Part shown: positions 20,690-28,999 of the stretch, one piece after another
Layout of the letters: each line of letters begins with the position of its first letter
How positions within the stretch are numbered: the first letter of the stretch is position 1
Assembly: GCA_949316235.1 (NCBI GenBank)
Contig: OX438758.1
Coordinates: 15,573,194-15,637,193 of the forward strand
DNA: 64,000 nt
Direction: 5' to 3'
DNA from: Oegoconia quadripuncta
Lineage: Eukaryota; Arthropoda; Insecta; Lepidoptera; Autostichidae
Position numbers and translations under genes: made by a program
The notes under the pieces: generated by a model
What the model saw: the letters and a program-made list of their open reading frames with translations, nothing else
Told to the model about the DNA's origin: nothing
Databases searched by the model: none

Positions 20690-20880
20690 GACCGAGGAAA
20701 TGTATACATGTTTCTTCTCTTCCTAGCGTAATGTCCTCCTCCCCACACATGGTGCATTGGTCCACCAGTTCTCATTCTCCCCACTGTGATCCTCGTAGCT
20801 TGTTGCCTCCTGTGGAGTGACATCTGTGTTCTCCTGAACCCGTTGACCTTTGGGTGATGTTCTGATTGCGCAGGGCGACT
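20690..20880 (-). pseudogene. LINE ORF2 C-terminal zinc-finger-like remnant
   Basis: One minus-strand frame reads DQCTMCGEEDITLGREETC, then FLGQR, resembling the C-x2-C-G-E-E...H/C block at the C-terminus of many R1/Jockey-type RT polyproteins, with the usual His lost. It lies inside an unrelated 132-codon ORF in another frame. The call rests on the motif alone. Confidence 0.4.
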
Positions 20881-21342
20881 TCTCTTGCTGGTGTTCCACG
20901 GGAAGGCCCTATATACAGGATCCGGAGAAAAAAAAGCGGGATTGCTGATAACAAATAGTAACCCACCGTTGAATGGTTTCCATTCCAACTCCACAAATGT
21001 GTGCTTAATGCAGCAGTCCGAATAATTTTTTATCGAAAAGAGAAATATTCGGAACATCCCTATCGCTTACAAGAAAATATAATACAGTACGCTCACCAGA
21101 ATGTCTTTGTGCTCCACACTGGAGCGATTTAGCTTTAGATATACCGCTAACGAAGGTATCTTGGATCATTACCGCAAGCTAGCATGTAGACAAGCATGTG
21201 GCTGACGAGCTCGATTTCGCTACATAATTCTAAGAATATAGTCATAGCATAATCACCCTGTAAACCTACAGTCAAGGAATAATATTGTACCGGATGGGGA
21301 TTTTTACCGTAAGAAAAAAATAGCATTTTTAATTAATAATTG

Positions 21343-21600
21343 GGTAAGTGAAATAGAAGGTATTGGCATTGTTAGTTTTTTTTTAAGCGCTGTGTCATTC
21401 GACGGTCGCGTTTGTAGCCTATTCCACATAACTACATCATTAAATTAAATAAAAATAAAGAAAATTTAGCCTTGATAGGAACGCTACGAATCCCGCCAAT
21501 GGCATATCAATCTTCATCTGGCGCGTGGGTCGATGATGGTTTTGAGAACAAAAAAATTTAAACTACCTATGCCAATAACTTCTATTTCACTTACTTACCC
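21343..21600. mobile_element. Foldback MITE-like element
   Basis: Left arm ggtaagtgaaatagaaggta and 'ttggcattgttagttttttt' is the inverse of 'aaaaaatttaaactacctatgccaataact' and tctatttcacttacttacc on the right. Arms are about 40 bp and the total is about 258 bp. A solo end of the same family lies at 57918-57967. Confidence 0.65.
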
Positions 21601-21640
21601 CCTATTTTTTCGTCGCATTCGCTCTTCGTTCTTGATTAGC

Positions 21641-21692
21641 GACGTTAAGCAATATCTGGCGCGGTCAGTCTTTGGATGGGTGACCACTACAG
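21641..21692 (+). repeat. 5S rRNA-like fragment
   Basis: gacgttaagcaatatctggc, gcggtcagtctttggatggg and tgaccactac match the layout of the 5S rRNA internal control region (GTTAAGC..., GCGGTCAGTACTTGGATGGGTGACC). The 5' and 3' ends of a 5S gene are absent. It is a 5S-derived piece, perhaps of a SINE3-type repeat. Confidence 0.65.
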
Positions 21693-21696
21693 GCAT

Positions 21697-21905
21697 TTTT
21701 AATCCCCGATGCAAAAATATTATAAGTTTGACCGCTATATCTGTGTGTGTCTGTTTGTGTGTCTGCATGTGGCACCATATCTCTTAAATTGATGATCCGA
21801 TTTGGATTCGGTGCTTTTTTATTTGAATGCAGATTTTCTAGCGGTGGTTCTTAGACATGTTCAATCGCTTGCTTTCCAGGGAGTTTTCTAAATTTTCAAT
21901 TAATG
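21697..21905 (+). repeat. Dispersed repeat related to 16077-16330
   Basis: Shares 'ccgatttggattcggt', 'gattttctagcggtggttct', 'cgcttgctttcc.gggagttttctaaattt' and a TGTG tract with the repeat at 16077. Confidence 0.5.
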
Positions 21906-22384
21906 TTGTTTCAATGTTGTTGTACGAGTATTTCCGTTTTTTTTTTGACCAATGTCTACTGCTGATGGGAGGCGAACGCGAAAGCTTCGGAAGGCACATC
22001 CCGGTTGTTTTCATGCGAAATATTATACTACTATTAAATTGTAATAAAGAAAAATATAAAATAGCATGAGAGAAACTTTATCGTATGGTAGAGCAATCGC
22101 AAGTAACGTTGTTTTGATCGTACGAGATGTCAGACATAAAAATCGGATTTTATGTTCATAAAGTTTGATTGGTGTTCATTCTGAAACAGATCACGTGCTG
22201 GGGTGAAAATTTATCTGAAACTTTTGAAAGATTGTTTAAAGATATCTGTGGTTCGGCATTTAAGGTGTATTGGAAAAGTTATATAAGATTTTCAATCGTT
22301 GAAACTCTGTAAATGACTTTCTAGAGGCCGTCATCTACATACCTAATTTTTTATAAGGCGATATTCAGTCTATTTATACAATAT
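21906..22384. other. No feature recognised
   Basis: Non-coding sequence. Confidence 0.5.
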
Positions 22385-22568
22385 AATATAATTGTAACCC
22401 AAACTTATTTAAAAGAGCAACCCTTGAGTTTCTTGCTCGTTCTTCTCTGGGGAATCTGCTTTGCGAATGAGCAATAATGTCAATAATTTTAATATTAAGA
22501 TAAAAAATGTGACGTATTCAAGTGATAATCTTTATCCTACGAAATAAATATTTTTTTGACTTTGACTT
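22385..22568 (+). mobile_element. CR1/Jockey-like LINE 3' end
   Basis: 'aaaagagcaacccttgagtttcttgctcgttcttctc', then a cctacgaaataaat signal and a tttgactttgactttgact tail: the same 3' UTR family as 26940-27122, diverged in the middle. Confidence 0.7.
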
Positions 22569-22639
22569 TGACTATTTCAAAAGGGATCTAAACAGTATTT
22601 AGATAAAAATACAAGTTTAATCTGTAATAACAATCATCA

Positions 22640-22800
22640 TCTCAACTCGTAGACATCCCACTGCTGGGATATAGGCCTTCCTTCTTATAATGAGGGAGTA
22701 TGGCCATAGTCCACCACGTTGGCCCAATGCGGGTTGGGGACTTCACATGCCCTTGAATTTTTATTTCTCAGGTATGCAGGTTTCCTCACGATATTTTCCT
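22640..22800 (+). repeat. Common lepidopteran dispersed repeat
   Basis: 'catcccactgctgggatataggcc', 'agtccaccacgttggcccaatgcgggttggggacttcac' and 'ggtttcctcacgatattttcctt' form a phrase set I know from many lepidopteran non-coding regions. The class is not certain. A shorter relative is at 63835-63885. Confidence 0.55.
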
Positions 22801-22899
22801 TTACCGTTTAAGAGCAGTCGGATAATCCAATCCTATGCTGATTAATTATGTTGTAAATAATATGTATTTCAAAAAACTAAAAAGCACGCATTTCCGCCA

Positions 22900-23060
22900 T
22901 CCATCTCCTGGCTCCATCATCAGGTCGTCTACACCAAGTGACAGCATTGGACTCGTCAAAACGAATCATATGAGCCCAAACCGAGAGGTTTACTAGTAGC
23001 CACTGAAGAGTTTCACCATACACCCCCGGGCTCCATCATCAGATCAGCTCTAAGATACCA
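22900..23060. repeat. Local duplicated phrase
   Basis: ggctccatcatcaggtc at 22911 and ggctccatcatcagatc at 23029 bracket a short segment. It may belong to an old repeat. Confidence 0.4.
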
Positions 23061-23922
23061 AATTATAGTGTTGTCATCAGAATTACATATACATACAAAG
23101 TTTCATTTAGATACAACAATTACAAGTAAGTTTAAATTAACTCTCAAGATTTGATTACATTGTTAGTTACAAATGAAGCTAGTAAAATCGTGTTGAAAAA
23201 TTCACCACTTACCGTAGAAAAACATGTGAGTATCTTTTAAGTATAACAAACATAATGTATAACTCGTAAAACTCATATTTTTTAAGTATTGATTTACTAT
23301 AGACCTAACTTGCCCATAGCCGGAATGTACGCCTTGAGACACGGCATCCTTTGAGGAATCATCCCGCATGGTGTTCCATACAAAATTTCAAATCCAAATT
23401 TTTCAAACCCAATAAGCCGATTCTAAAGAAACTATACACATAAAGCATATACATAGATCTAAAAAGTTGGTAAGAACATTATAAAAAGGGTATTGGAACT
23501 AAATTTGGTGAGGGTAGGCATCAGGCTAAGTCTTAAATAAAACGACTCCGTGAATTTTATTTGATTTTTAATATTAATTACGATAATTTATGTGTAAACC
23601 AACTTCATTACTATATTTAAGTATATATACGAAATAATTGTACAGTTTGTTAGTGCTTAAGTTGTGTTTTATTGTGTTTTTTCAACGTAAGTACGGTGCC
23701 GTAAAACTGTTACACATAAAAAATTTAAATCATCTCTGGTGGCTGTTTGTGGTGTTGTTTTTCGGTTTCTATCACAAGTAAATAACACCATTATACTGTT
23801 GTGTATAGTTAATTATTGCGGAATAGTTCAACTAAAGTATTTGAAATTAACCACAACTCAAATAGTCTGTAGTGGTTGCTCGCCGATCCTTTACCTGCTT
23901 GTTATACCTATTAACTACAATA

Positions 23923-25509
23923 ATGACCACTCGTAGTATGACCACCAAAACTCGTCAGTTGGAGGACAACCTTCAGCTGACACTGAAAGAACTACAAGCA
24001 TCAAGGACCTTGTGTGAGCAATTACTCCAAGAGAGAGATGATCATGAGAAGGAAATATTGTCTGTCAACAATAAATACAAACTCTTAAAGAGTGAGATGG
24101 CAGAAATGTCCATTAGATTAGACGACGTTGCAGACCATCGAGACCAACTACAGCGAGTGGTGGATGAGTTTGATAAGAGCTGCAGCTTGTACCAGGATGC
24201 CCTGGAACGTATTTCGTCCCTGGAGAAGGATCTACGCGATGCCCATAACCACATATCAATGCTAGAAACCCAAAATGGTGACCTCAAGTCGAGTCAAACC
24301 CAGTCGTTGTTCGAAGAACTTGTCACCACTGCACCTTCCTTAATTTCTGCCATCTCCTCCCATGACCACCCCACTGTCGCCATTGATATGACCAGTGCCG
24401 AGTCTATGCCCACGACCGTGAGTAAAAATAAATTAAAAAAATATATGAAAGTCAAAAAATGTATTAAAAAGACAAATATATTAATTAAGAGAAATAAGTT
24501 ATTTTGTAAAAATATTAATTTAATAAAACAAAGAAAGGCACTATTGTGTGAACTAAGTAAATGTCAACTAAACTTAGAAAAAAATCAAATTGCCTATGAT
24601 TGTGACACACGGCGCCTCCAGTCAGAAATATTAGATTTAAATAATTCTTTAAATCATATTAACACTCAATATGAGTTGTCACAGAATCAAATTAGGGAGC
24701 ACACACTGGCCATGGACAATTTGTTGGAGTTGTGTAAATATAACTATGACAGATTTGAATCACTGACAAATAATCACCAATGTGATTGTAATATCATGAC
24801 TAAAACTTCAACGGATTTCTCCTCGACAGTGTGTCAGACAAACGACTCCTTAATTCTGACGCAGGAGCCATGTGAATATGACGAAACTAGACATACTTCC
24901 TTCTCACAGTCTAGTAGCAAAAAACATAACATCGTAATGTTTAGTGATGAAGTTGGCAAAGACATGGGTTTGCGACTTAGCCAATATATGGGACAGGCAA
25001 TAATTAATACCTGTATGCCTGGTGCCACCTACTCAACTATTTTAAATAAGATCCTATCGAGCACATTTAAAGATAATACAACTTTAATTATTTTTATAGG
25101 TAGAAGGGGAAATGTCAATAAAAAATCTTTAATTAATTATTTTTCACATTTAAATTCTTTAAAAAATGTTAATAAGGTTTTATTTTTCGCATTTCCCTTT
25201 AGCCAAAGTTTAACAAAAACTGAAAATGACATTAGACACAATTTAAATTTGACATTACATACTTTGACATGTCGTCATGAAAATAAATTTCATATATTTG
25301 ATAGTAATAAATTTATTAATTCTAGATATTTTTATGTGACAGAAAATAACTATTATCTTCCTAAATATTTGAGGAGACAATTAGCAAGTATGCTATGTTA
25401 TTTTATTTTAAATTCAGTCATGTTAGTGACTGATCCAACGACTGCCTCTATTGGGCAGCCAATAGTTATTAATAAAACTTTGGAAATTATTCCAAATAAT
25501 TTAAATTAA
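23923..25509 (+). CDS. LINE ORF1 protein (copy 1)
   Basis: 528 residues counted from the ATG at 23923; the open frame extends 17 codons upstream but without an ATG. Residues about 8-130 are a strong coiled coil (heptads of L, I, M among E, K, Q). About 165-215 is lysine-rich and likely nucleic-acid binding; about 210-270 is a second coiled coil. From about 335 there is a globular part with IVMFSDEVGKDMG (F-S-D-E at 340-343), FIGRRGN (393-397) and a final YLRRQLASML. These have the spacing of an SGNH/GDSL esterase fold, as known in CR1-clade ORF1 proteins, but the nucleophile Ser is Glu and the N-D block is altered. ORF1 proteins bind element RNA and assist reverse transcription. Identical in copy 2. 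Confidence 0.7.
   Translation: MTTRSMTTKTRQLEDNLQLTLKELQASRTLCEQLLQERDDHEKEILSVNNKYKLLKSEMAEMSIRLDDVADHRDQLQRVVDEFDKSCSLYQDALERISSLEKDLRDAHNHISMLETQNGDLKSSQTQSLFEELVTTAPSLISAISSHDHPTVAIDMTSAESMPTTVSKNKLKKYMKVKKCIKKTNILIKRNKLFCKNINLIKQRKALLCELSKCQLNLEKNQIAYDCDTRRLQSEILDLNNSLNHINTQYELSQNQIREHTLAMDNLLELCKYNYDRFESLTNNHQCDCNIMTKTSTDFSSTVCQTNDSLILTQEPCEYDETRHTSFSQSSSKKHNIVMFSDEVGKDMGLRLSQYMGQAIINTCMPGATYSTILNKILSSTFKDNTTLIIFIGRRGNVNKKSLINYFSHLNSLKNVNKVLFFAFPFSQSLTKTENDIRHNLNLTLHTLTCRHENKFHIFDSNKFINSRYFYVTENNYYLPKYLRRQLASMLCYFILNSVMLVTDPTTASIGQPIVINKTLEIIPNNLN
25500..25506 (+). promoter_or_regulatory. Candidate -1 frameshift heptamer (T TTA AAT)
   Basis: In ORF1 phase the last codons read AAT TTA AAT TAA. 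The heptamer TTTAAAT fits the X XXY YYZ slippery pattern, directly before the stop. ORF2 opens in the -1 frame exactly here. A weak 5-bp stem (cagag 25522-25526 with ctctg 25532-25536) follows. Confidence 0.5.
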
Positions 25510-26039
25510 AGTATAAGACAACAGAGATTACCTCTGGCAGTATTAAACATATAGTTATAAAAAATAGGGGTACGAGTATTGCCACTCCCCAAAACAAGTC
25601 TGGAAAAATATGTTATAAAAATAAGAAATTTATTAATCTGGTACACCAAAATATTCAGGGTATGAGTGGCAAGGAGTTAGAAGTGGAGCTGTTCATGGGC
25701 TGCACTGGAACTGATATATTGTGCATAACGGAACATTGGTATAAACAATGTGAGCTCATGTTCGGCTTCAAGGAGTACCAGATTGCAAGCTCGTTCAGCA
25801 GGACGAAAGCAATTCGAGGCGGTAGTCTTATTTTAATTCGTAACAATATTAAATTTAAAGAGCGTCTCGATATTGTAAACCTTTCTGTTGAGCGAACTAT
25901 TGAAATAGCCTGTGTAGAACTTGCTCGGCTTACTGTATTAAGCGTATACAGACCCCCTTCTTCATCGTATGAATTATTTGAAAAAATTATGGATGAAATA
26001 CTCTGTAAAATTAGTAATTCAAATAAATTATTTAAATAA
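25500..26039 (+). pseudogene. LINE ORF2, N-terminal endonuclease piece (copy 1)
   Basis: Apurinic-type endonuclease domain start: LVHQNIQGM carries the conserved Asn (codon at about 25650), then DILCITEHW with the conserved Glu, and SVYRPPSSSYELFEKIMDEI. The frame opens at 25500; the first ATG is 25662, after the catalytic Asn, so that ATG cannot be a functional start. The reading ends shortly after ISNSNK because of the internal deletion, before the GDFN and SDH motifs. Non-functional. Confidence 0.75.
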
Positions 26040-26050
26040 AAAAAAAAAAA

Positions 26051-26865
26051 TATTATTTAAAGTAAATAGACAAAAATTAAGCTATGACGATGTGAACAAT
26101 GCTATTTCTGAAATAGTAGAATGGTTTACGGCAAATAATTTGTTACTTAATGAGAAAAAAACTAAATGTGTGAAATTTGTACTACCCAATGTCAGAGCCT
26201 TGCCCACAAATATAATGATAAAAAATGCCACTTTAGATCTCGTAGATTCTACTGTATTTTTGGGCATTACTTTAGACGCCAAAATGCAATGGGGTCCTCA
26301 TATACATAAATTGGCGAAAAGGCTCAGCTCTGCAGCGTACGCAGTCAAAAAAATTCGACAAATGTCAGACGTAAATACTGCTAGATTAGTATATTTTAGT
26401 TATTTCCACAGCTTGATGTCTTACGGTATCTTACTGTGGGGAAATGCCGCGGATATAAATACAATCTTTGTTTTACAAAAACGAGCCGTTCGCGCAATTT
26501 ATCAATTGAAACCTGCAGTGTCACTTGGAGATAGGTTTAAAGTGTATAACATTCTAACCTTTTCGTCACAGTACATTTTTGAAAATCTAATGTATGTCAA
26601 AAAAAATATAGCATCATTTAGGAAAAATAGTGATAAACATGATGTCAATACAAGAAATAAAGATAAACTTGCAGGTCACATAAGTCGCCTCCGCAAAGTC
26701 AGTAATTCATTCAAAGGGTTATGTATACGCTTTTTCAATAAGGTCCCAGTTGATATACAAAATCTTCCACTTGATAAATTTAAAGATACTATAAAACAGA
26801 AACTTATTAACAAAGCATATTATAAAATATCAGACTATTTAGATGATAATCATCCCTGGACATAA
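26051..26865 (+). pseudogene. LINE ORF2, C-terminal RT remnant (copy 1)
   Basis: Picks up just after the FADD catalytic motif (KVNRQKLSYDDVNNAI) and continues through the thumb and C-terminal region (ITLDAKMQWGPHIHKLAK, FLQKRAVRAIYQL) to the true ORF2 stop near DDNHPWT. It is in a different frame from the endonuclease piece. All RT motifs carrying catalytic Asp are deleted. The C-terminus is intact here, unlike at 62923. Confidence 0.8.
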
Positions 26866-27297
26866 TGAGATTGTTCGCATGCCAGGCTATTTCACGATTA
26901 ATAATGAAATATAAAAACCTTTTTGTAATATAAAAACCTTTATGTAAAATCAAAACCTGATTTTAAAAGAGCAACCCTTCGAGTTTCTTGCTTGTTCTTC
27001 TCAGGGGAAAATTGCATTTTGAACAAGCAGTAGCTTAAAAAATGTAAAATTGACTATTTTAAGTGTACTCTGTGTACCTACAAAATAAAGCATTTTTGAC
27101 TTTGACTTTGACTTTGACTTTGAAATTAACACCGATTTTAAGTTTTCCATAGTAACTGAAAAATACAATATATTCCGTTAAATTCGATATTTTGATAATG
27201 TTTTCTATAAATTTTTTATATCTATAGGCATATCCTGCTTATACATATAAATTTTCATTAGAGTCGGTCTATTCATTTCGACAAATTTGTATATGAT

Positions 27298-27378
27298 TTT
27301 TTTTTTATGCACAACGAGTTGATTCTTGACCTCAATCACACCTGATGTTAAGTGAGGATGAGGTCGAAAGGTGGATGT
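27298..27378 (-). mobile_element. SINE-B 3' fragment
   Basis: A T-run, tatgcacaacgagttg and 'ttgacctcaatcacacctgatgttaag' are the antisense tail of family B, inserted in the right part of the inverted-repeat element. Confidence 0.7.
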
Positions 27379-27689
27379 GAAATTTTGTATGGAATGCCGT
27401 ATTAGATTAACCCTCTTAATCAGGAATTATAAGTCAATCACGTTTCAGAAAAGTGATAAAAGAGATTGCTTTGAGACGGCAACTGGACGGTGTAACTAAG
27501 TACCTAGGTACCTACCTCATTTAATATTAGTTAATCATGGTATTGCACCCCCTGTTAAATTATAGCTGTTTATACTCCTTTAGGTACCTATAATGTGTAG
27601 TTTATTTTATGTCTGTTTTTTGTGGAATAAGTTAATTATGTACAATATGTGGAGTCGATTATTTTATTAAAAATTTGTTTGTTTTTTTT
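27379..27689. other. No feature beyond the end of the inverted-repeat element
   Basis: To 27420 this is the right arm; after that AT-rich sequence without features. Confidence 0.45.
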
Positions 27690-27905
27690 TTCTTAATTAT
27701 TCTATGAGCGCCTAACCTCCTACAAAGGTGCCAGCTGAAAATCAGCGCTGTGGCACAGAATTAATATACTCAGCACTATATGGTTCATGCCACAGCATTA
27801 TGCTGAGCTGGAACCTATATCAGCTTGTTTTAGTATTATTATCTCTAAATTTTCATGTACATGCCCAATGTAAGCTGAATAAATGTTTTCTTTCTTTCAA
27901 ATAAT
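27690..27905 (+). mobile_element. Retroelement 3' end with CTTT tail
   Basis: 'gcctaacctcctacaaaggtgcc', a palindromic gctgaaaatcagc, then agctgaataaatgttttctt and tctttc: an aataaa signal directly before a CTTT-type tail. The family is unnamed. Confidence 0.45.
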
Positions 27906-28419
27906 CTCATACAACTTTCAATAAAAATAAAAGATAAAGTAAACTATTTCGTGTCAGATTAAAACGTAAGTACATAACGCAACAGTACCAGGAAGTCAGT
28001 GGTTTGGTAAAAATATACATTATGGTGAAACCATCCGAACATAACATCCGTGATAACAACTTCAACTAAGTTACAACGATGAAAGAGCTCAAAAAGTTAT
28101 CCAGAATAAGGTCAAAGTTGATCTTAACTAACTTTGATAGTTGTATACGTGATTCTCTTACGAATCAAAAACGATTGCCGCTACAATGCCCACAATTAGG
28201 CTGTGTGCACGCCAAACGTGAAATCCGCCACAAACAGTGAGCAAAATCCTCGTTTACACGCATTAGCAAGCGCAGTTGTGTTATACTTGTATACAAAATA
28301 TTTATATATTTATTATCTTCTTTGTCACATTCAGACACTGCACTATTACAATGACACAATACTTTCCCGCTACATAACAAGCACATATTATTAACACACA
28401 CTCTTTTTCACCTTGCTTT
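27906..28419. other. No feature recognised
   Basis: Short ORFs on both strands near 28165-28400 show no recognisable motif. Confidence 0.5.
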
Positions 28420-28650
28420 CCTATCCCAGGGTGGGACGGAAGAACAGCGCCCAGTTCCTGGAACTGAGCATAATGCTGAGTCCCACTCCTCTTTGCCACA
28501 GTGGCACTCAAAATTTGTTGTGTTTATCTTTATATGATTTGTAGATTGTTCTTTTTAAAGTTTTATATATTAAGTTCGTTTTGTACATTTAATGTGTGCC
28601 CACTTGTGGCGAATAAACTGTTGTCCTTCTTTCTTTCTTTCAGTATCGTT
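28420..28650 (+). mobile_element. Retroelement 3' end with CTTT tail, second copy
   Basis: 'tgccacagtggca' and gcgaataaactgttgtcctt followed by ctttctttctttc resemble the 27690 repeat in layout: a signal, then the same type of tail. A28423 is one of the two bases that differ between units B1 and B2. Confidence 0.45.
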
Positions 28651-28707
28651 TTTGTTTATATTCGTACTCACCCGGAATCCCAATCTAGCTTAGAGACTGA
28701 CCAGCTA

Positions 28708-28794
28708 ATCTGTAACAACCGGAACACAACAATGTTATTAACATTGCTGCTTGGATTGCAGATTTAAATAAGGTGGTGGTTGCTAGCCAAAATG
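28708..28794 (-). mobile_element. SINE-B internal fragment
   Basis: gtaacaaccggaacacaaca, atgttattaacattgctgct and ttagataag-like sequence, without ends. Confidence 0.65.
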
Positions 28795-28999
28795 AGTTGA
28801 GGCGCCATTGGACGGAATAAACCCTCTTTTCCTACACCTAACATACATTAAAATAAGTGTGTATACTAAATTGTTATGTACACTCGTCTGCAACTAAAGT
28901 AAAACATTTGTTACCTAACGCACTGGTAGCTCTATTGGATTACTTATGTAGGGCAAGGCAAAACAAACCATATAGATATATGACTATTTTATATCTATA

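Larger units (their letters stand above)
23506..27122 (+). mobile_element. CR1/Jockey-type LINE, complete 5' end, internal deletion (copy 1)
   Basis: 3617 bp between two copies of aaatt (23501-23505, 27123-27127). It has a 5' UTR of about 417 bp, ORF1, the start of ORF2 (endonuclease), the 3' part of ORF2, and a 3' UTR ending in an aataaag signal and (TTTGAC)n. About 1.6 kb of ORF2 is missing. The reference for the missing part is the relative at 60617-63417. Clade placement (CR1 or Jockey group) is inferred from the microsatellite tail and the endonuclease/RT layout. Confidence 0.85.
23362..27420. mobile_element. Inverted-repeat element split by a LINE
   Basis: The left part (23362-23505) and right part (27123-27420) belong to the family of 7255-7612. 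Terminal parts gttccatacaaaatttcaaa and gaaattttgtatggaatgcc are inverted repeats. Between them sits a LINE; removing it and one copy of aaatt gives 'aactaaattaacaccgatttt', matching the intact relative. The right part also carries a SINE-B fragment. Confidence 0.7.
15752..28999. repeat. Tandem duplication unit B, copy 1 (13,248 bp)
   Basis: Runs from the right end of mariner copy 1 to the left end of copy 2 and recurs at 31120-44387. The encoded short ORFs are identical between the copies except for one residue (A28423/C43811). The other differences I found are T23533/G38921 and 20 bp in the GTCCA array. Both junctions coincide exactly with mariner ends. Confidence 0.9.

Noticed and set aside
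20659..21057. 132-codon minus-strand ORF (also 36047-36445)
   Set aside because: No motif in this frame. A neighbouring frame carries a LINE-like Cys block, so the DNA is more likely decayed retrotransposon.
21641..21692. Functional 5S rRNA gene
   Set aside because: Only the internal control region is present; both ends of the 120-base gene are missing.
23872..23922. Upstream start for LINE ORF1
   Set aside because: The frame there starts at a GTG; the first ATG in a good position is 23923, so I used that.
28165..28401. Cys-rich 78-codon minus-strand ORF
   Set aside because: The Cys spacing fits no finger I know, and the frame overlaps other short ORFs in AT-rich DNA.
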